Below, piece by piece: positions 1-10,496 of a stretch of 47,595 nucleotides of DNA (position 1 is its first letter; every line of letters begins with the position of its first letter). The DNA comes from BACL21 sp038141525. GTDB lineage: Bacteria > Bacteroidota > Bacteroidia > Flavobacteriales > Flavobacteriaceae. The position numbers and the translations under genes are program-made. The notes beneath the pieces are model-generated. The model was not told the origin of the DNA and ran no database searches. It was given only the letters and a program-made list of their open reading frames with translations. The stretch spans positions 1 through 47,595 of the forward strand of contig JAYQIF010000003.1 of NCBI GenBank assembly GCA_038141525.1. The letters are read 5' to 3'.

Positions 1-633
1 ACATGGCCGATTAAGGTCAATTGGGATGAGTCAAAGATTCTAGCGTATGTTTTTGGTATGGCTGTCTTTGTGGCGTTTTTTTACAATTATGGGCCATCAT
101 TGAGCCAGGGGATTGTTACCCCGAATATGCTCAATTTTTTCATGTTGGGCTTGATATTTTTATTGCACGGCAGCATCTCGAGTATTTTGAGTGCTGTAGA
201 CCAGGCCATATCTGGAGCATCGGGTATTTTGATTCAATTTCCCCTTTATTTTGGGATTATGGGTGTGATGCAAAACAGTGGTTTGGTCGTGGCCATTGCT
301 GATTATTTTGTTGCCCTGTCCTCTGCGCAAACCCTGCCGCTGCTCACCTTTGTCAGCGCAGCTATTGTCAATGTATTTATTCCTTCGGGAGGGGGTCAAT
401 GGGCCATCCAAGGGCCGGTCATTCTCGAAGCGGCCATTGCTCTGAAAGTGCCCATTAATAAGGTCATTATGGCCTTGGCCTACGGGGATCAATTGACCAA
501 TATGTTACAGCCCTTTTGGGCCTTACCCTTATTGGGCATTACAAAATTAAAAGCCAGCGAGCTTCTGCCTTATACCCTCTGGGTCATGCTGCTCGGAATA
601 TTGGTTTTTGTGACCGGTCTGATTCTTTGGTAG
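1..633 (+). CDS. Short-chain fatty acid transporter, AtoE family (C-terminal part)
   Basis: The reading frame is open from base 1, so the gene begins outside the window; the ATG at 58 is internal. The 210 residues seen are strongly hydrophobic, with several membrane segments. The stretch FIPSGGGQWAIQGP is typical of the AtoE/TIGR00366 family of inner-membrane short-chain fatty acid permeases, as is the preceding SAVDQAISGASGILIQFPLY region. The protein probably imports acetoacetate or butyrate-like acids. The stop is TAG at 631-633. No partner genes of acetoacetate metabolism are visible on the right side, so the substrate is inferred from the family only. Confidence 0.8.
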   Translation, partial: TWPIKVNWDESKILAYVFGMAVFVAFFYNYGPSLSQGIVTPNMLNFFMLGLIFLLHGSISSILSAVDQAISGASGILIQFPLYFGIMGVMQNSGLVVAIADYFVALSSAQTLPLLTFVSAAIVNVFIPSGGGQWAIQGPVILEAAIALKVPINKVIMALAYGDQLTNMLQPFWALPLLGITKLKASELLPYTLWVMLLGILVFVTGLILW

Positions 634-654
634 CCAAAGATTTTATAAGCATTT

Positions 655-662
655 TAGCTTTG
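655..662 (+). promoter_or_regulatory. Putative -7 promoter box (TAnnTTTG) for the deiminase gene
   Basis: TAGCTTTG matches the Bacteroidota -7 consensus TAnnTTTG and lies 53 nt before the ATG at 716. No well-spaced -33 TTG is present, so this rests on the -7 match alone. Confidence 0.4.
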
Positions 663-715
663 TTAATTTCTACGACTCAAGGGCTTTTTAATTATCTTGC
701 CAAAAATATATTTTT

Positions 716-2453
716 ATGATCCGTTCTATCTCAATTTTTCTCTTGCTGAGTGTTTTAATCGTCCCATCGCTCTGGGCGCAAACCCCCTTACCTAAGGGGT
801 TAACGCAATCCGAGAAAATCAGTTTAGGGCGTGTTTCGTTTACGCAAAATAAAGTCACAGACCCGCCTACAGAGCCCGTCACGAACGATGGCAGAATGGG
901 AGGAAGTGGAATATCTAGTGATCACTTGGCAGCCGAATTTTCAGAATATATTGCGCCAAATTGTGGCTGCAGCAGTCAACGAGTGTAAGGTCGTCATCAC
1001 CACCCAGAACCAGTCCTCTGTCTCTAATTATTTGTCGGGTGCAGGGATTGATTTGAGTCAGGTAATCTTTATGAATGAGAATTGGGACTCCATTTGGATT
1101 CGTGATTACGCGGGCAACACGGTGTACAGTAACGACGTCGGTGAGCGCGCATTGAGCGATTGGATTTATAATCGACCGCGTCCTAACGACGATGTTATGC
1201 CTTCGGCACATGCTTCGCTACTCAATCTGCCCATATATATCACCAATACCGGAACCAATGATTTAGTCAATACCGGCGGAAATTTTATGAGTGATGGCCT
1301 TGGGACTGCCTTTGCCTCAGATCTCATTCTTGATGAAAATGCACCAGGTAACCCTTATGGCGTTAGCGCCAAAACAGAAGCCGAAATAGATGCCATCATG
1401 AATGCTTACCTGGGGATAGACCGCTACATAAAAATGCCGACCCTACCCTATGATGTGATCCACCATATCGACATGCACATGAAGTTATTGGACGAGGAAA
1501 CCCTTTTGGTCAGCCAATATCCCCCAGGAGTGGCGGATGGCCCTCAGATTGAAGCCAATATCGAGGAGGTCGTGACCAATTACCCTTCTGTTTTTGGGAC
1601 ACCGTACAAGGTAGAGTGGATTCCGGCTCCTCCGAGCAGTTCTGGTTTATATCCCGACAATGGTGGATATTATCGCACATTTACTAATGCCGTATTCATC
1701 AATAAAACCGTGCTCGTACCGACTTATCGTCCAGAGGTTGATGAGCCGGCTTTAGCGCGCTGGCAAGAGTTGTTGCCGGGGTATAACATTGTCGGCATTG
1801 ATGTGGACAATGCCGGAGAGAATTTAATTTCACTCTTAGGGGCCATACACTGCATCACCCATACCGTTGGGGTCGATGAGCCACTTTGGATTGTTCATCA
1901 GCCTGTGGATGAGGCTGCTCAAGGGGCCATGGTGTCAATCGATGCCCGCATCGAGCATAGCTCCGGAATTCAAGAGGCCACGGTGTATTGGCGCGAAGGT
2001 TCGGGAGATTTCATTGCGGCGCCGATGACGGCTATCGGAAATGATGTCTGGAGTACCGATTTAGTCATGCCCAATACGGCCGGATTGATCGATTACTATA
2101 TAGAGGCCACAGCGAATTCAGGAAAAACACTCGCGCGACCTTTGGTCGCGCCACAGGGGTTCTGGACCATAAATGTGGGTAATTTATCTTTAAACGATTT
2201 TGATTCGAGGAAATATATTTCGGGGGCGGTCCCTAACCCAACAAGTGGAGCCGTAGAATTTAGACTCAATCAGATTCATGAGTCGATACGCGTCAGTATT
2301 TTTAATGTTTTGGGTCAAGAACTATATCGCGGTATCATCCCGCAAGGACATGGTAACTATCGCCTTGAATTAAATCCTGAATGGCAAGGGGTCTTGTGGG
2401 TCCAATTTGAAGGTTCCTTTGGGCGGGTGCACAGACAGGTCCTCAAACTCTGA
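716..2453 (+). CDS. Secreted PPAD-like peptidylarginine/agmatine deiminase with T9SS C-terminal domain (frameshifted)
   Basis: The reading frame starting at ATG 716 gives a signal peptide (MIRSISIFLLLSVLIVPSLWAQ) and a pro-region up to PTEPV. The frame then shifts by one base near 881 and continues as RTMAEWEEVEYLVITW to the stop at 2453. Reading GTC-CGA instead of GTCACGA joins the halves. The catalytic part has the guanidino-group-modifying fold of the agmatine deiminase/PAD_porph family: WIRDYAG, HHIDMH, TNAVFINKTVLVPTY and a terminal Cys in GAIHCITHTV. An Ig-like domain (about 1920-2180) and a type IX secretion sorting domain (from about 2215, VPNPTSG to the end) follow. This is the order seen in Porphyromonas gingivalis PPAD. 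The enzyme probably deiminates peptidyl-arginine or agmatine outside the cell. Free agmatine deiminase activity is the alternative. Confidence 0.8.
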
Positions 2454-2500
2454 TAAGGCTTAAATTCTAGAACGTCTAAAATTAAGCAACCCAAAGTGAC

Positions 2501-3211
2501 TTAAATAGCCTGAGAGGAAATTTCAGAACCCAGAGAAGCCTCAAAATCTTCAATACTGATCGCAGTCTCTACTCGAAAATCACCGATGCCGGTGCGCCGA
2601 AGTGCCGTTAGGTGTGCTCCACTATTCAAGGCCGCTCCATAATCATGGGCTAGGGAGCGAATATATGTCCCCTTACTGCAGCGCACGGCAAATGCGACCT
2701 CGGGTAATTCGATATCAGTTATTGTAAATTCCTCTATAGTAATTTCGCGCTCAGGCAACTCTGTCGTTTTGCCTTTGCGGGCCAATGTATACAATCGTTT
2801 TCCGTCTTTTTTAATGGCCGAGAAAATCGGTGGTTTTTGTAAAATCCTGCCGGTAAATTGCTCTGTAGCGGCATGAAGCATCTCCTGCGAGATGTGCTGG
2901 TACTCATAAGTGGCGTCTATCTCGGTCTCTAAATCATAACTCGGTGTGGTGGCGCCCAGTTTTAAACGCCCTGTATAGCTTTTCTTTTGTCCTTGATAGC
3001 TTTCGATAGATTTAGTCATCGCGCCGGTACAAAGTATCAAAAGGCCAGTAGCCAATGGGTCTAAGGTCCCCGCGTGTCCTACCTTAATTTTTTTCAGGCC
3101 ATAATGCTTTCTAATGAGCCAGCGCACTTTATTGACCACTTGAAAGGACGTCCAATTAAGGGGTTTGTCAATCAGAATGACTTGGCCTTTTACATATGGA
3201 TTGTCTGACAT
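2501..3211 (-). CDS. truB: tRNA pseudouridine(55) synthase TruB
   Basis: This 236-residue protein makes pseudouridine at position 55 in the T-loop of tRNAs. The conserved start GQVILIDKPLNWTSFQVV, the catalytic block KVGHAGTLDPLATGLLILCTG (catalytic Asp in GTLDPLA) and KPPIFSAIKKDGKRLY identify it. It is the short bacterial form without a long PUA tail. Its ATG overlaps the stop of uppP by one base (TAATG), so it is translated in the ftsX-DUF3098-uppP-truB operon. It converges with the deiminase gene across only 47 bp. Confidence 0.95.
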   Translation of the reverse strand: MSDNPYVKGQVILIDKPLNWTSFQVVNKVRWLIRKHYGLKKIKVGHAGTLDPLATGLLILCTGAMTKSIESYQGQKKSYTGRLKLGATTPSYDLETEIDATYEYQHISQEMLHAATEQFTGRILQKPPIFSAIKKDGKRLYTLARKGKTTELPEREITIEEFTITDIELPEVAFAVRCSKGTYIRSLAHDYGAALNSGAHLTALRRTGIGDFRVETAISIEDFEASLGSEISSQAI

Positions 3212-3996
3212 TAGACGATACTCAGAGGATGAATAAAAAAGTGAAGCGCAAGCAAGGCAACACCAATAATTACGCGATAATAACCAAATACCTTGAACCC
3301 ACTTTTGCTTAAATAATTGATAAAGGATTTAATGGCGATCAGTGCCACGAGGAATCCGACTACATTTCCTAAAATCAGTAGGTTTATGTGCTCTCCGGTC
3401 AAAGAAAACCCCGCCTGATAATAGTCAAATGATTTTTTGGCCGTAGCCCCGAGCATGGTGGGAACGGCCAAGAAAAAAGAAAATTCTGCCGCTGCAGTCC
3501 GAGAGAGTTTTTGACTCATCCCACCGACAATGCTAGCGCCACTTCGAGAGACGCCGGGAATCATGGCAAGACATTGAAACAAGCCGATGAGCAATGCGGT
3601 GCGATAATTGACCTCGGTATCCGAACCTTGCCCAAACCAGGAGTCGACTTTGATGAGTATCGCCCCGCCGATGATCAAAGAAACGGCTACAGTAACTGGG
3701 CTCTCGAGCAATTGATCGATCAGGTCATTGAGCAATAATCCCAAAACCACCGCAGGGATAAAGGCCACTAATAGCTTTTTATAAAAATCGAAGGATTGAA
3801 AAAATCGTTTGAAATAAAGAACCACCACACTCAAGATGGTCCCGAGTTGGATTGCGATGGTAAATAGCTTGGTAAACTCTTCTTGGGCAATGCCAAAAAA
3901 AGACGAGGCAATAATCATGTGACCCGTGGAGGATACGGGTAAAAACTCAGTTAAGCCTTCAATGATGGCCAGGACTATAGCTTCCCAGTAATTCAT
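3211..3996 (-). CDS. uppP: Undecaprenyl-diphosphate phosphatase UppP (BacA)
   Basis: This integral membrane enzyme of 261 residues dephosphorylates undecaprenyl pyrophosphate to recycle the lipid carrier of cell-wall synthesis. The family signatures are present: EGLTEFLPVSSTGHMII near the N-terminus and PGVSRSGASIVGGM in the middle, which together carry the catalytic Glu, His, Ser and Arg residues. The length is normal. Its ATG overlaps the end of the DUF3098 gene by four bases (ATGA), which shows translational coupling. Confidence 0.95.
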   Translation of the reverse strand: MNYWEAIVLAIIEGLTEFLPVSSTGHMIIASSFFGIAQEEFTKLFTIAIQLGTILSVVVLYFKRFFQSFDFYKKLLVAFIPAVVLGLLLNDLIDQLLESPVTVAVSLIIGGAILIKVDSWFGQGSDTEVNYRTALLIGLFQCLAMIPGVSRSGASIVGGMSQKLSRTAAAEFSFFLAVPTMLGATAKKSFDYYQAGFSLTGEHINLLILGNVVGFLVALIAIKSFINYLSKSGFKVFGYYRVIIGVALLALHFFIHPLSIV

Positions 3997-4256
3997 GACT
4001 CAGATTTACCTTGAGGTTTGAGTATGGCGTATACCTCTAACCCAAACCCGATCAGTACAAGTGCCGGGGCCAAACGTATTCTGCGCCAACTGTATATTTC
4101 TGGATTGAATACCTCGGGGTTTTGACTTCCGCCACCAGCCATCAAAATAAACCCAAGGGCGATAAAGCCCAGGCCAATGAGCATTATTTTATAGTTGGAT
4201 TTATGAAACACAAATGAAGATTCGGCTTGTTCCTTTTTCCTTTTTTGTTCCCCCAT
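3993..4256 (-). CDS. DUF3098 family small membrane protein
   Basis: The 87-residue protein has a charged N-terminal tail (MGEQKRKKEQAE) and two predicted membrane segments (about residues 24-41 and 63-79), separated by a short loop with SQNPEVFNPEIYSWRRI. The size, the GFIALGFILMAGGG hairpin and the location between ftsX and uppP match DUF3098 of Bacteroidota. The function is unknown. The conserved position next to ftsX suggests a role at the envelope or division site, but this is inference. Confidence 0.85.
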   Translation of the reverse strand: MGEQKRKKEQAESSFVFHKSNYKIMLIGLGFIALGFILMAGGGSQNPEVFNPEIYSWRRIRLAPALVLIGFGLEVYAILKPQGKSES

Positions 4257-4338
4257 ATTGGTCTTAAAATGTGGTTTTAGCGAATGGCGCTAAGTTACGC
4301 TTTTTTCCTTTTGGCTTTTGCTATGAACAAAGCTCGCT

Positions 4339-5216
4339 CTAGTAATACAATTCGTCACTGCGCAAATTCAAAAAGCGCCGCGTGGCAAAAAAAGTGCTCA
4401 GACCACTGATGACGATGCCCGTGCCAGAACAAAGGCGGCAAGCCAAAGATGACCCTGCATATCGCCGATAATATCGAGCTCGGGGAAATATTGGTTGAGC
4501 GTCCACAATACGGCAGAAAGACCCAATAGGGCAAGGACAGCACCCAAGGTGCCAAATAAAATACTCTGCCGCACAAAAGGAGCGCGGATAAAACCTTTGG
4601 TGGCGCCCACGAGTTGCATTGTTTTTATGGTAAAACGTTTGGCGTAGACCGAAAGTCGAATCGAATTATTGATCAGTATTATGGCGATAACCAAAAAAAC
4701 ACCACTGATGATCAGCGCCCAAAAACTGATTTTTTTGATATTATCACTCAGCAAGATAATCAGGGGTTTGTCGTAATTGACTGATGCTACAAAGGTGTTT
4801 TGCAATAAGTCGCTTTGAATACGATCCAGGTCTTGCGGGGTCACGAATTCGGCCTGGAGAAAGACATCGATGCTGTTTTTTAACGGATTGTCTCCGAGGA
4901 ATTCCATAAAATTTTCACCAATCAGCGCACTGTGCTCCTCTGCGGCTTGCTGCTTGGATACAAAAACTGAATTCTTGGTGTAGGGCGCTAGGCCAATGGT
5001 CTGTTGTAATTGATCGATTTCTACACTGCGCGCATCGTCTTTAAGAAATATAGTGAGGGCGATTTGCTCCTTAAAATGGTCCGCTACTTTTTTGGAATTG
5101 ATCAGAATTAGCCCCAAGAACCCCATGAGGAATAAAACTAGCCCAATACTCACTACGGCAGAGGCATAGGAGGAAATCAATCGTCTTTTTTGGAATTTTT
5201 CGAAGGAGCGACTCAT
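4339..5216 (-). CDS. ftsX: Cell division protein FtsX (frameshifted near the C-terminus)
   Basis: FtsX is the membrane subunit of the FtsEX complex that activates septal peptidoglycan hydrolases. Start chosen at ATG 5214-5216 (MSRSFEKFQKRRLISSYAS), not the upstream ATG at 5246. One N-terminal membrane helix, a periplasmic domain, and the C-terminal FtsX permease helices (IRLSVYAKRFTIKTMQLVGATKGFIRAPF is the cytoplasmic family signature) are visible. The frame breaks near 4424-4425: after AAFVL the other frame continues GIVISGLSTFFATRRFLNL to SDELYY and a TAG at 4339-4341. Restoring one G (CTGGC to CTGGGC) repairs it. Since ftsX should be needed, a sequencing deletion is the likeliest cause. 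ftsE is not adjacent. First gene of the operon leading to truB. Confidence 0.9.
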
Positions 5217-5305
5217 AATCACGGTAGATTCAGTGTAAAAATACAAGGATTTTTGGGATGAGGGAATACCATGGGTTTAAACTTTTCTCTTTCGGTCAAT
5301 AGGCG

Positions 5306-5313
5306 TAAATTTG
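5306..5313 (+). promoter_or_regulatory. Putative -7 promoter box of leuS
   Basis: TAAATTTG fits TAnnTTTG and ends 39 nt before the leuS ATG at 5353. The divergent ftsX operon starts at 5216, so this intergenic region must hold both promoters. Confidence 0.5.
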
Positions 5314-5352
5314 ATGCCTATAAAACGGTCGAGCTTTTAATATCAGCGCATT

Positions 5353-8213
5353 ATGAGTAAGTATACATTCCGCTCCATTGAGGAAAAATGGCAAAATTAT
5401 TGGGCCAAAAATCAAACTTTTGCCGCCAGTAATGACGCAGGAAGCCAACCTAAGTTTTATGTATTGGATATGTTTCCTTACCCATCAGGGGCAGGGCTTC
5501 ACGTGGGACACCCACTCGGGTATATTGCCAGTGATATTTATGCGCGCTACAAACGTCACAAGGGATTTAATGTTTTGCACCCTCAGGGCTATGATAGTTT
5601 TGGATTGCCGGCAGAACAGTACGCCATTCAAACGGGTCAGCACCCGAGTAAAACCACCCGAGAAAACATCGCCCGTTATCGTCAGCAACTCGATCGCATG
5701 GGGTTTAGTTTTGATTGGGCGAGAGAGGTGCGTACTTCAAATCCCGATTATTATCGATGGACCCAATGGATTTTCATACAACTGTTTGACAGCTGGTATG
5801 ATGCTGAGCAGGATAAAGCCAGACCCATTAATGATTTGATCGCCCTGTTTGCCGAATCAGGGAGTAGTGCCTTAAGCGGAGATGCGCGCGCAGTTTTGAC
5901 GGAACATTTACCCCAGGAGTTAACGAACTTTAACGCCGCACAATGGCAAGGGTTTAGCGCCGAGCAGAAAGAAGCCATTTTGAGTGAATTCCGGTTGACT
6001 TATTTGGCAGAATCAGAGGTGAATTGGTGTCCGGCTTTAGGTACAGTTCTGGCCAATGATGAAATTGTTAACGGAGTTTCAGAGCGCGGCGGGCATCCGG
6101 TGGTGCGCAAAAAAATGAAGCAGTGGAGTATGCGCATTACGGCCTATGCCCAGCGTTTACTCGACGGGCTAGAAACCATAGATTGGCCTGAACCCCTTAA
6201 AGAATCACAAAGACATTGGATCGGTCGCTCTCAAGGAGCTTCTGTCCGTTTTGATATTAAAGGCCATCCGGGGCAAATCGAGGTATTTACTACGCGTCCT
6301 GACACGATATTCGGCGTTAGTTTTTTAACCCTTGCGCCAGAGCATGAATTAGTTGCTACGCTCACTACTGCTGAGCAAAAAATAGCAGTAGAGGAGTATG
6401 TTGCAGCGAGCGCTCAGCGCAGCGAGCGCGAGCGAATGGCCGATGTAAAAACCATAAGTGGTGTGTTTACCGGGGCTTATGCGATTCATCCGCTGAGTGG
6501 TGCTGAGGTGCCTATTTGGATTGGGGATTATGTTTTGGCAGGCTACGGTACTGGTGCGGTAATGGCGGTGCCGTGTGGAGATCAGCGTGATTTTGACTTT
6601 GCCAAGCACTTTGACTTGCCCATTCCAAATATTTTTCAAGACGTCTCTGTCGATAATGAGGCCTATGTACTCAAGGATCCCTGCGTAATCGATCAAAGTG
6701 ATTTTCTCAGTGGGTTACATTACAGTGAGGCTTGCGTGGCGGCGATAAAGGCGCTCGAGGCCTGCGGTCATGGCCGAGGGACCATTAATTACAGATTACG
6801 CGATGCGGTCTTTAGCCGTCAGCGTTATTGGGGAGAGCCGTTTCCAGTTTATTACAAAAATGGAATGCCGCAAATGATCGATGCTGAACATTTACCCATT
6901 GTCCTGCCTGAAGTAGATGCCTATTTGCCGACCCAGGATGGTGATCCGCCTCTTGGGCGTGCCGATCAGTGGGCTTGGGATACTCAGGCGCACCATGTGG
7001 TGGCTAATGAACTTATCGATAACGAGACCGTGTTTCCATTAGAGCTGAACACTATGCCAGGCTGGGCGGGCAGTAGTTGGTATTTCTTCCGCTACATGGA
7101 TCCAAACAATCCATCTGAGTTTGCCAGTGCCGAGGCCCTCGATTACTGGGGCTCTGTAGATCTTTACATTGGAGGAAGTGAGCACGCTACAGGGCATTTA
7201 CTCTACAGTAGATTCTGGGTTAAATTCCTTTTTGACCGCGGCTTTATTGGCGTGGACGAGCCTTTTAAAAAGTTGATTAACCAGGGGATGATTCTAGGAG
7301 AAAGTGCCTTTGTTTATCGCACTGCTGACGGGAAGCATTTGGTTTCTGCGGGCCGCGCTAAGGACTATGACCCTCAAATGCTGCAAAGTGTGCATTGTGA
7401 TGTTGCAATGGTGTCTATGAGTAATGAATTGGATGTGGAAAAGTTTGTTGCATGGCGCCCCGAGTACAAAGACGCCGAGGTCATCACAGAGGAAGATGGC
7501 TCTTTTAAGGTCAAAAGAGAGGTCGAAAAAATGTCCAAATCAAAGTTCAACGTAGTTAACCCAGATGATATTTGCGATCAATATGGCGCAGACACACTGC
7601 GGCTTTACGAGATGTTTTTGGGTCCCTTGGAGCAGTCAAAACCATGGAGTACCGCCGGAATTACCGGGGTCCATGGGTTCTTAAAAAGCTTTGGAAGCTA
7701 TACCATAGTGGTGATTCGGATTCATTTTACATCTCTGAACAGGCTCCGAGCGCAGAGGCTTTAAAAGTCCTACACAAAACCATCAAAAAAGTCAACGCAG
7801 ACATTCAAGAATTTAGTTTTAATACTTCGGTCAGTACCTTTATGATTGCGGTAAACGAACTGTCGGCTTTAAAATCCTACGAGCGCGATATCTTGGAACC
7901 TTTAGCCGTATTGATTGCTCCATATGCCCCGCATATCGCCGAAGAACTTTGGACGCTGATGGGCCATAATCAAAGTATCGCGACGGTGGCTTATCCAGAA
8001 CATGACGAAAAGTATTTAGTAGAGTCCACCAAGAATTACCCGATTTCGTTCAATGGCAAGACCAGGTTTACCCTAGAATTAGCTATGGATTTGACCAAAG
8101 AACAAATCGAGGCCGCGGTGATGGCGGATGAGCGAACTGTGGCGCAGTTGCAGGGCAGAATACCCAAAAAAGTTATTGTGGTCCCCGGTAAGATTGTCAA
8201 TATCGTTGGCTAA
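5353..8213 (+). CDS. leuS: Leucine--tRNA ligase LeuRS (frameshifted)
   Basis: Class I aminoacyl-tRNA synthetase that charges tRNA-Leu. The HIGH motif is in PSGAGLHVGHPLGY, the CP1 editing domain contains TTRPDTIFGVSFL and GYGTGAVMAVPCGDQRDFDF, and the KMSKS loop is VEKMSKSKFNVVNPDDI. A catalytic-domain stretch reads MPGWAGSSWYFFRYMDP. The frame is lost at the A-run 7683-7687 (five A; six are needed): the upstream frame ends in nonsense at 7764, while the other frame carries on as KKLWKLYHSGDSD through the anticodon-binding domain to the stop at 8211-8213. With one A added the protein is about 954 residues, normal for Bacteroidota. A homopolymer deletion in the assembly is the simplest reading because the gene is essential. 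Confidence 0.95.
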
Positions 8214-8319
8214 AGCCTAAGCGATGCACTGAGGTTATAGATGCCTGATCTTGAGTGCTACTTTTGGTGACCGAATGCGGTCAGAATGTCATAGAAGCAG
8301 ATCGAGATTATTTTGGCAT

Positions 8320-8327
8320 TAGTTTTG
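8320..8327 (+). promoter_or_regulatory. Putative -7 promoter box of the zinc peptidase gene
   Basis: TAGTTTTG fits TAnnTTTG, 31 nt before the ATG at 8359. A second match, TACTTTTG, lies at 8259-8266. Neither has a well-placed -33 TTG. Confidence 0.4.
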
Positions 8328-8358
8328 ACGTATATAGAATAAACTTAAAAATCAAATT

Positions 8359-9048
8359 ATGTCTGGATATTATCTTTTAGCGGGGCTGATTTTTTTAGCC
8401 AGTTGGTGGGTCAGCAATACCCTGAAAAAGAAATTTGCGCATTACAGTAAGCTGCATTTGCGCAATGGAATGAGTGGTAAAGAAATCGCTGAGCAGATGC
8501 TCCAGGATAATGGTATTTATGACGTTCAAGTCATCTCCACTCCGGGTCAACTTACCGATCATTACAACCCGACGAATAAAACCGTTAATTTAAGCGAATC
8601 GGTATATCATCAGCGCAATGCAGCCGCTGCTGCCGTTGCTGCTCATGAATGCGGTCACGCCGTGCAACACGCTCAGGCGTATTCTTGGTTGACTATGCGC
8701 TCCTCCATAGTGCCCATGGTGGGTGTGGCCAGTAAGCTATCTAATTTTGTGATCATGATGGGGCTTATTTTGTCCGCTACGGGGTCCGCATTGGGCAGTT
8801 CACTATTTCTTTTGGGCATATTGCTTTTTGCCACGACGACCGTATTTTCTGTAATCACACTGCCTGTGGAATTCGACGCGAGTAAACGCGCTTTGGTTTG
8901 GTTGAAAACCAAAAATATGGTAACCTCAGAGGAGTTGAATGGGGCTGAAGATGCCCTGAACTGGGCCGCAAGAACCTACGTTGTTGCAGCGCTAGGATCA
9001 CTAGCAACACTGATGTATTTCATTATGATTTTTCTGAATCGTCGATAA
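8359..9048 (+). CDS. Membrane-bound neutral zinc metallopeptidase (YugP/Zn_peptidase_2 family)
   Basis: The 229-residue protein has an N-terminal membrane helix, then the zinc motif AAHECGHAVQHA (HExxH at residues 96-100), followed by three more hydrophobic segments (about 115-140, 142-165, 207-225). The LPVEFDASKRAL motif after the membrane pair is typical of the PF04298 family, named for B. subtilis YugP. It is predicted to be a membrane-embedded peptidase; the substrate is unknown. It stands alone, with 145 bp upstream that contain possible promoters. Confidence 0.88.
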   Translation: MSGYYLLAGLIFLASWWVSNTLKKKFAHYSKLHLRNGMSGKEIAEQMLQDNGIYDVQVISTPGQLTDHYNPTNKTVNLSESVYHQRNAAAAAVAAHECGHAVQHAQAYSWLTMRSSIVPMVGVASKLSNFVIMMGLILSATGSALGSSLFLLGILLFATTTVFSVITLPVEFDASKRALVWLKTKNMVTSEELNGAEDALNWAARTYVVAALGSLATLMYFIMIFLNRR

Positions 9049-9056
9049 ACCTCATT

Positions 9057-10427
9057 TTATCCCGCGACATTATTCGGGTTGTACCCCATATACGGCACAT
9101 GGTGTTCCTGAAAAACAACGCCGTATTGTTCGAGTTCCTTTAATATCGGGGTATACACTTCTTTGGTGATCGGCAACTGTACACCTGGGTTTTTGATCAC
9201 ACCATTGAGGATTTTCAGGGCTGCAATGGCCACAGGCAGCCCCACTGTTTTAGCCATAGCGGTGTTCGTTTGATCGTCCCCGATAAGGACCATATTGCTG
9301 TCAATTTGTTTTTTCATCCCATTGATTTCATAACCGAATTTATGGTACATGACGATCATGTCTTTGTCTTGAGGTTCGAGCGTCCATTGATCCATCAATA
9401 TTTTCTGCAAGGCCATAGCTGGGCTTGCATTGGGAATACCAATGGTTTTTTCGGTATTGAACAGGTCGAGTTCTTCGAGCTTACCCCACATGAGGTCGTC
9501 TTGATCAATTTTTAAGTTGTGGCGTAGTTTTAAGGCTACAGAATCTGTTGGGGAGTAGGGTAAAAATAAGTTGACAAACTCTTTGTAAGTCAAGTTTTCA
9601 GAATTCGGAATGAGGTAACTGTCGTCTGTCATGCCCAATTGAACGAACATATTCCAAGCTTTGCTAAAACCAACGTGTCTTATCGTTCCGCGGTAAAGAG
9701 TCAAAATGTCTTCGAGACCATAGATGGAACGATATTTTAACGAATTGCGGATGGCATAAGCTTCAAATCGTCCGTGCCCCTCGATGTCCAAAAATTCGGT
9801 TCTTCTGAAAAGGCGGTGGTATGGGATGTATTTATAGGTCCCTTCTTGAATAAATTCTGCAGCACCCCCTTGTCCGGCCAGAACCACATTACGTGGATTC
9901 CAGGTAAATTTATAATGCCAAAGGTTGGTATCACTCTCCGGGGCAATAAGGCCGCCAGTAAAGGATTCAAATAAGAGCATTTTACCTCCTTGAGTACGAA
10001 TTTCATCGATAATTTTCATGGCACTCATGTGGTCGATTCCAGGATCTAGACCGCATTCATTCATGAACACCAAATTTTTGGCACGGACTTCTGCGTCGAG
10101 CTGCTCCATGGCAGGGCTAATATAGGAGGCAGTGACCATATACTTGCCGAAAGTCAAACAATCCTTGGCAACTTCCATATGCATGTGTGCGGGAAGCATT
10201 GAGATGACTAGGTCGTGCTCTTGGATCAAGGCTTGTCGCTGGGTCTGATGAGTCACGTCTAAAGCGATCGCACGAGTATGGGCTAAGCCTTGAATATTTT
10301 TGTTGGCCGCTTCGAGGGATAAATCAGCTACGGTGATTTGGAGTTCTTCTCTCGCGGCTTTTTCAGCGAGATAATGAATTAGATTTGTGGCAGATCGTCC
10401 AGCCCCGATAACAAGAATATGACGCAT
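9057..10427 (-). CDS. Saccharopine dehydrogenase family protein
   Basis: The 456-residue protein begins with a Rossmann NAD(P)-binding motif (ILVIGAGRSATNLIHYL). The middle contains the saccharopine reductase/lysine-ketoglutarate reductase C-terminal region, with MNECGLDPGIDHMSA and VVLAGQGGAAEF. Enzymes of this family catalyse NAD(P)-dependent steps in lysine breakdown or act on carboxynorspermidine. The GLDPGIDHM motif is typical of the lysine-degradation branch. A glutaryl-CoA dehydrogenase gene at 31248-32427 would be a later step of the same pathway, but the two are not linked, so the substrate is inference. Confidence 0.85.
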   Translation of the reverse strand: MRHILVIGAGRSATNLIHYLAEKAAREELQITVADLSLEAANKNIQGLAHTRAIALDVTHQTQRQALIQEHDLVISMLPAHMHMEVAKDCLTFGKYMVTASYISPAMEQLDAEVRAKNLVFMNECGLDPGIDHMSAMKIIDEIRTQGGKMLLFESFTGGLIAPESDTNLWHYKFTWNPRNVVLAGQGGAAEFIQEGTYKYIPYHRLFRRTEFLDIEGHGRFEAYAIRNSLKYRSIYGLEDILTLYRGTIRHVGFSKAWNMFVQLGMTDDSYLIPNSENLTYKEFVNLFLPYSPTDSVALKLRHNLKIDQDDLMWGKLEELDLFNTEKTIGIPNASPAMALQKILMDQWTLEPQDKDMIVMYHKFGYEINGMKKQIDSNMVLIGDDQTNTAMAKTVGLPVAIAALKILNGVIKNPGVQLPITKEVYTPILKELEQYGVVFQEHHVPYMGYNPNNVAG

Positions 10428-10496
10428 GTACTAATTTTTGTAGTTTTAAGGTCGATAGGTTGTTTTAACGAATATAGAAAATAAGAACCGGACCAA

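Noticed and set aside
160..492. Antisense open frames opposite the transporter, leuS, dnaE and other genes
   Set aside because: They mirror well-supported genes and have no domain or signal of their own.
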